43,498 nt of DNA from the IMG/VR virus record IMGVR_UViG_3300033153_007852, positions 1 to 43,498 of that record, one strand, 5' to 3'. The DNA is from a virus. A model generated the notes under the pieces. The model worked only from the letters and a program-made list of their open reading frames with translations, was not told the origin of the DNA and made no database searches. Each line of letters begins with the position of its first letter. Positions within the stretch are counted from its first letter, which is position 1. Shown piece after piece: positions 42,185 to 43,498 of the stretch. A program made the position numbers and the translations under genes.

Positions 42185-42640
42185 ATGGCGCAGCAAGATA
42201 AAACACTAATTTTTAGTGACGGTCAAACAATTACAGCAGATGCTTTTAGTACGAATGTAATTGACCTCGAAGAAGGCTCTGTTGCGGATCAGCAGGTAGG
42301 CCCCGCATGGTTAATCGCAAGAGTTGTCGGTGCCTCATCAGTAGGTGGTTGTACCGAAGGTCTTAGTATCAGAATGGTTGACAGAGACGATACGAGTTTT
42401 GCCAATGACGGGACAATTGACGCCGACGAACGAATTATAGCCGCAATCGAACAGATACCAGTCGCCGAACTTGTGGATGGTGCGGTTTTCTGTGTCGGTT
42501 TCCTGTGGGATGATTTGAGACGTTACGTTAAAGGCCAGTATTTCACGAACGGTGACGCTGTAACCGGAACTCTCCCATTTGATCTCTACATTAACGATCA
42601 ACCGCCAACGAAGCTAAAAACCCAGAAATTCCCAAGCTAA
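42185..42640 (+). CDS. Bbp16-like capsid cement/decoration protein
   Basis: 151 residues. FSDGQTITADAFSTNVIDLE near the start, then a beta sheet (GPAWLIARVV, LSIRMVDRDD) and YVKGQYF are the blocks of Bbp16-type cement proteins that stabilise the capsid. Directly follows the capsid gene. AAAGGAT upstream. Confidence 0.82.
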   Translation: MAQQDKTLIFSDGQTITADAFSTNVIDLEEGSVADQQVGPAWLIARVVGASSVGGCTEGLSIRMVDRDDTSFANDGTIDADERIIAAIEQIPVAELVDGAVFCVGFLWDDLRRYVKGQYFTNGDAVTGTLPFDLYINDQPPTKLKTQKFPS

Positions 42641-42657
42641 AGAAAGGAGTACCTATT

Positions 42658-43498
42658 ATGAAGTTTAAGAAAATAATAACTTTAATCTTTTTGCTTGTAA
42701 TGGCTGGTGTTTGCGACGCCGCAATGACGAATTCGGCGACAACCATCGATTACGGGTCGAGCGATACGTATTCGGATGTCGTTGACAATCCGCTGGATTT
42801 GTTTTGCGAAGAAGTCGAGACGATTATCGAGGCGTGGACGCTCGAAGGGTCGGCGGGCACTCTGACTTTCACAAACGGTGCGGTCATCAGTAACGCCACC
42901 AACGGCACACTTGGTTTCAGTGAGGCTTCCGAAGATTTCAACTGGATATTTACCTCGAACACCATAACCGCTTCGACTACAACAGGAACGGTTCTTTTTG
43001 ACTTCGATACTATAGTGCCGGCGGCCAATCAGTTTCTTTGTAATCCTGTCACGGATGCGGTTGGTACTGTCGAAGGTACGATATATTACGACAGCGACGA
43101 CGACAACCTCTACGTGAGGACGACGGCCGGGCTTGTGGATTTAACGGCAGGTGCCGGTTCCGTAACCGATTTGGATACGGCTTATAACGGCGGTGTCTCG
43201 ATTACCGTTGACAACGGAGCGGTTGCCATGACAGCAACCAACGCCGCGAATAATGCGGTATTAAGTCTTACCCAGCAGGATACGGCGTCGTCGACAGCCC
43301 TGCTGATTACAGGCAGTCAAGCGACAGCCAACGCTATTAGTATCGACATCGATTCTCAAACGACAGGCCGTGACATTGAAGGTACGGGCGCTTCCTGGTA
43401 TGTAACAGGTGCCGGTGCCGGGACTTTCGGAGCTTTTATCACAACGGGAACAACCCTTCTTGGTGACGGGACGGATACGGTAGCCGTTAACAGTTCCA
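42658..43498 (+). CDS. Long tail fibre/adhesin, N-terminal part (continues at position 1)
   Basis: AAAGGAG before ATG 42658. The first ~21 residues are a Sec-type leader ending LLVMAGVCDA, with predicted cut after CDA. Then beta-rich fibre sequence, including WTLEGSAGTLTFTNGAVISN and a DTIVPAANQFLCNPVTDAVG module. It reads without a stop to the end of the window and on through 115-1868 across the circular join, giving 864 residues in all. Same leader type as the other two fibres. Confidence 0.85.
   Translation, partial: MKFKKIITLIFLLVMAGVCDAAMTNSATTIDYGSSDTYSDVVDNPLDLFCEEVETIIEAWTLEGSAGTLTFTNGAVISNATNGTLGFSEASEDFNWIFTSNTITASTTTGTVLFDFDTIVPAANQFLCNPVTDAVGTVEGTIYYDSDDDNLYVRTTAGLVDLTAGAGSVTDLDTAYNGGVSITVDNGAVAMTATNAANNAVLSLTQQDTASSTALLITGSQATANAISIDIDSQTTGRDIEGTGASWYVTGAGAGTFGAFITTGTTLLGDGTDTVAVNSS
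43385..43498. repeat. Terminal direct repeat, right copy
   Basis: Identical to 1-114. Marks the circular overlap; see the left copy. Confidence 0.93.

Noticed and set aside
42658-43498. Diversity-generating retroelement target, as in BPP-1
   Set aside because: No reverse transcriptase and no template/variable repeat pair is visible, despite BPP-1-like head genes.

Overview
The window reads as one complete, circularised genome of a virulent, podovirus-type tailed phage, about 43.38 kb. Bases 1-114 are repeated exactly at 43385-43498, and one fibre gene reads in frame from 42658 across the ends to 1868. Every supported gene is on the + strand. I see no integrase, immunity repressor, tRNA, DNA polymerase or RNA polymerase. 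The host is probably a Gram-negative (two-membrane) bacterium, because the phage encodes an outer-membrane-type lysis lipoprotein, an O-antigen ligase-type enzyme and Sec-type signal peptides. Clear Shine-Dalgarno sequences argue against a typical Bacteroidetes host. The sequence does not identify the host further.

Layout: 32.5-42.6 kb is the packaging and head module: small and large terminase, T7 gp8-type portal, several small proteins, a LamG protein, a Bbp19-like protein, scaffold, major capsid protein and a Bbp16-like capsid cement protein. 42.66 kb through the origin to 5.7 kb holds two long fibres, with an O-antigen ligase/polymerase-type membrane protein between them. 5.7-18.8 kb is a T7-style tail and ejection module: gp11-like and gp12-like tubular proteins, a gp13-position acetyltransferase-like protein, gp14/15/16-like internal proteins, and a T7-type fibre with a beta-helix. 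18.8-19.5 kb is a spanin-type lysis cassette. 19.5-20.7 kb is mostly non-coding and rich in RNA structures. 20.7-32.5 kb is the early region: a possible histone-fold protein, a winged-helix protein, a SbcC/Rad50-like ATPase, RecT, a metallo-beta-lactamase-fold protein, an HNH-AP2 endonuclease, a replication initiator with origin-like repeats, a DnaC-like loader, RusA, a DUF5131 protein, a permuted NlpC/P60-type hydrolase and a split DNA methyltransferase.

The genes imply a phage that recruits the host replisome in a lambda-like way (initiator plus loader), recombines with RecT and RusA, packages with a terminase, and ejects DNA through a T7-like inner-core apparatus. The strongest oddity is a set of Sec-type signal peptides on proteins expected in the virion: the tail nozzle, three fibres and several small proteins near the capsid genes. 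Five of these leaders share a Cys at the -3 position of the predicted cleavage site. Other points of interest are a three-way-junction RNA with a loop-tail pseudoknot before the HNH gene, interleaved RNA helices before the capsid gene, a tandem series of hairpin units at 20.3-20.7 kb, and a phage-borne O-antigen ligase-type gene inside the fibre cluster.
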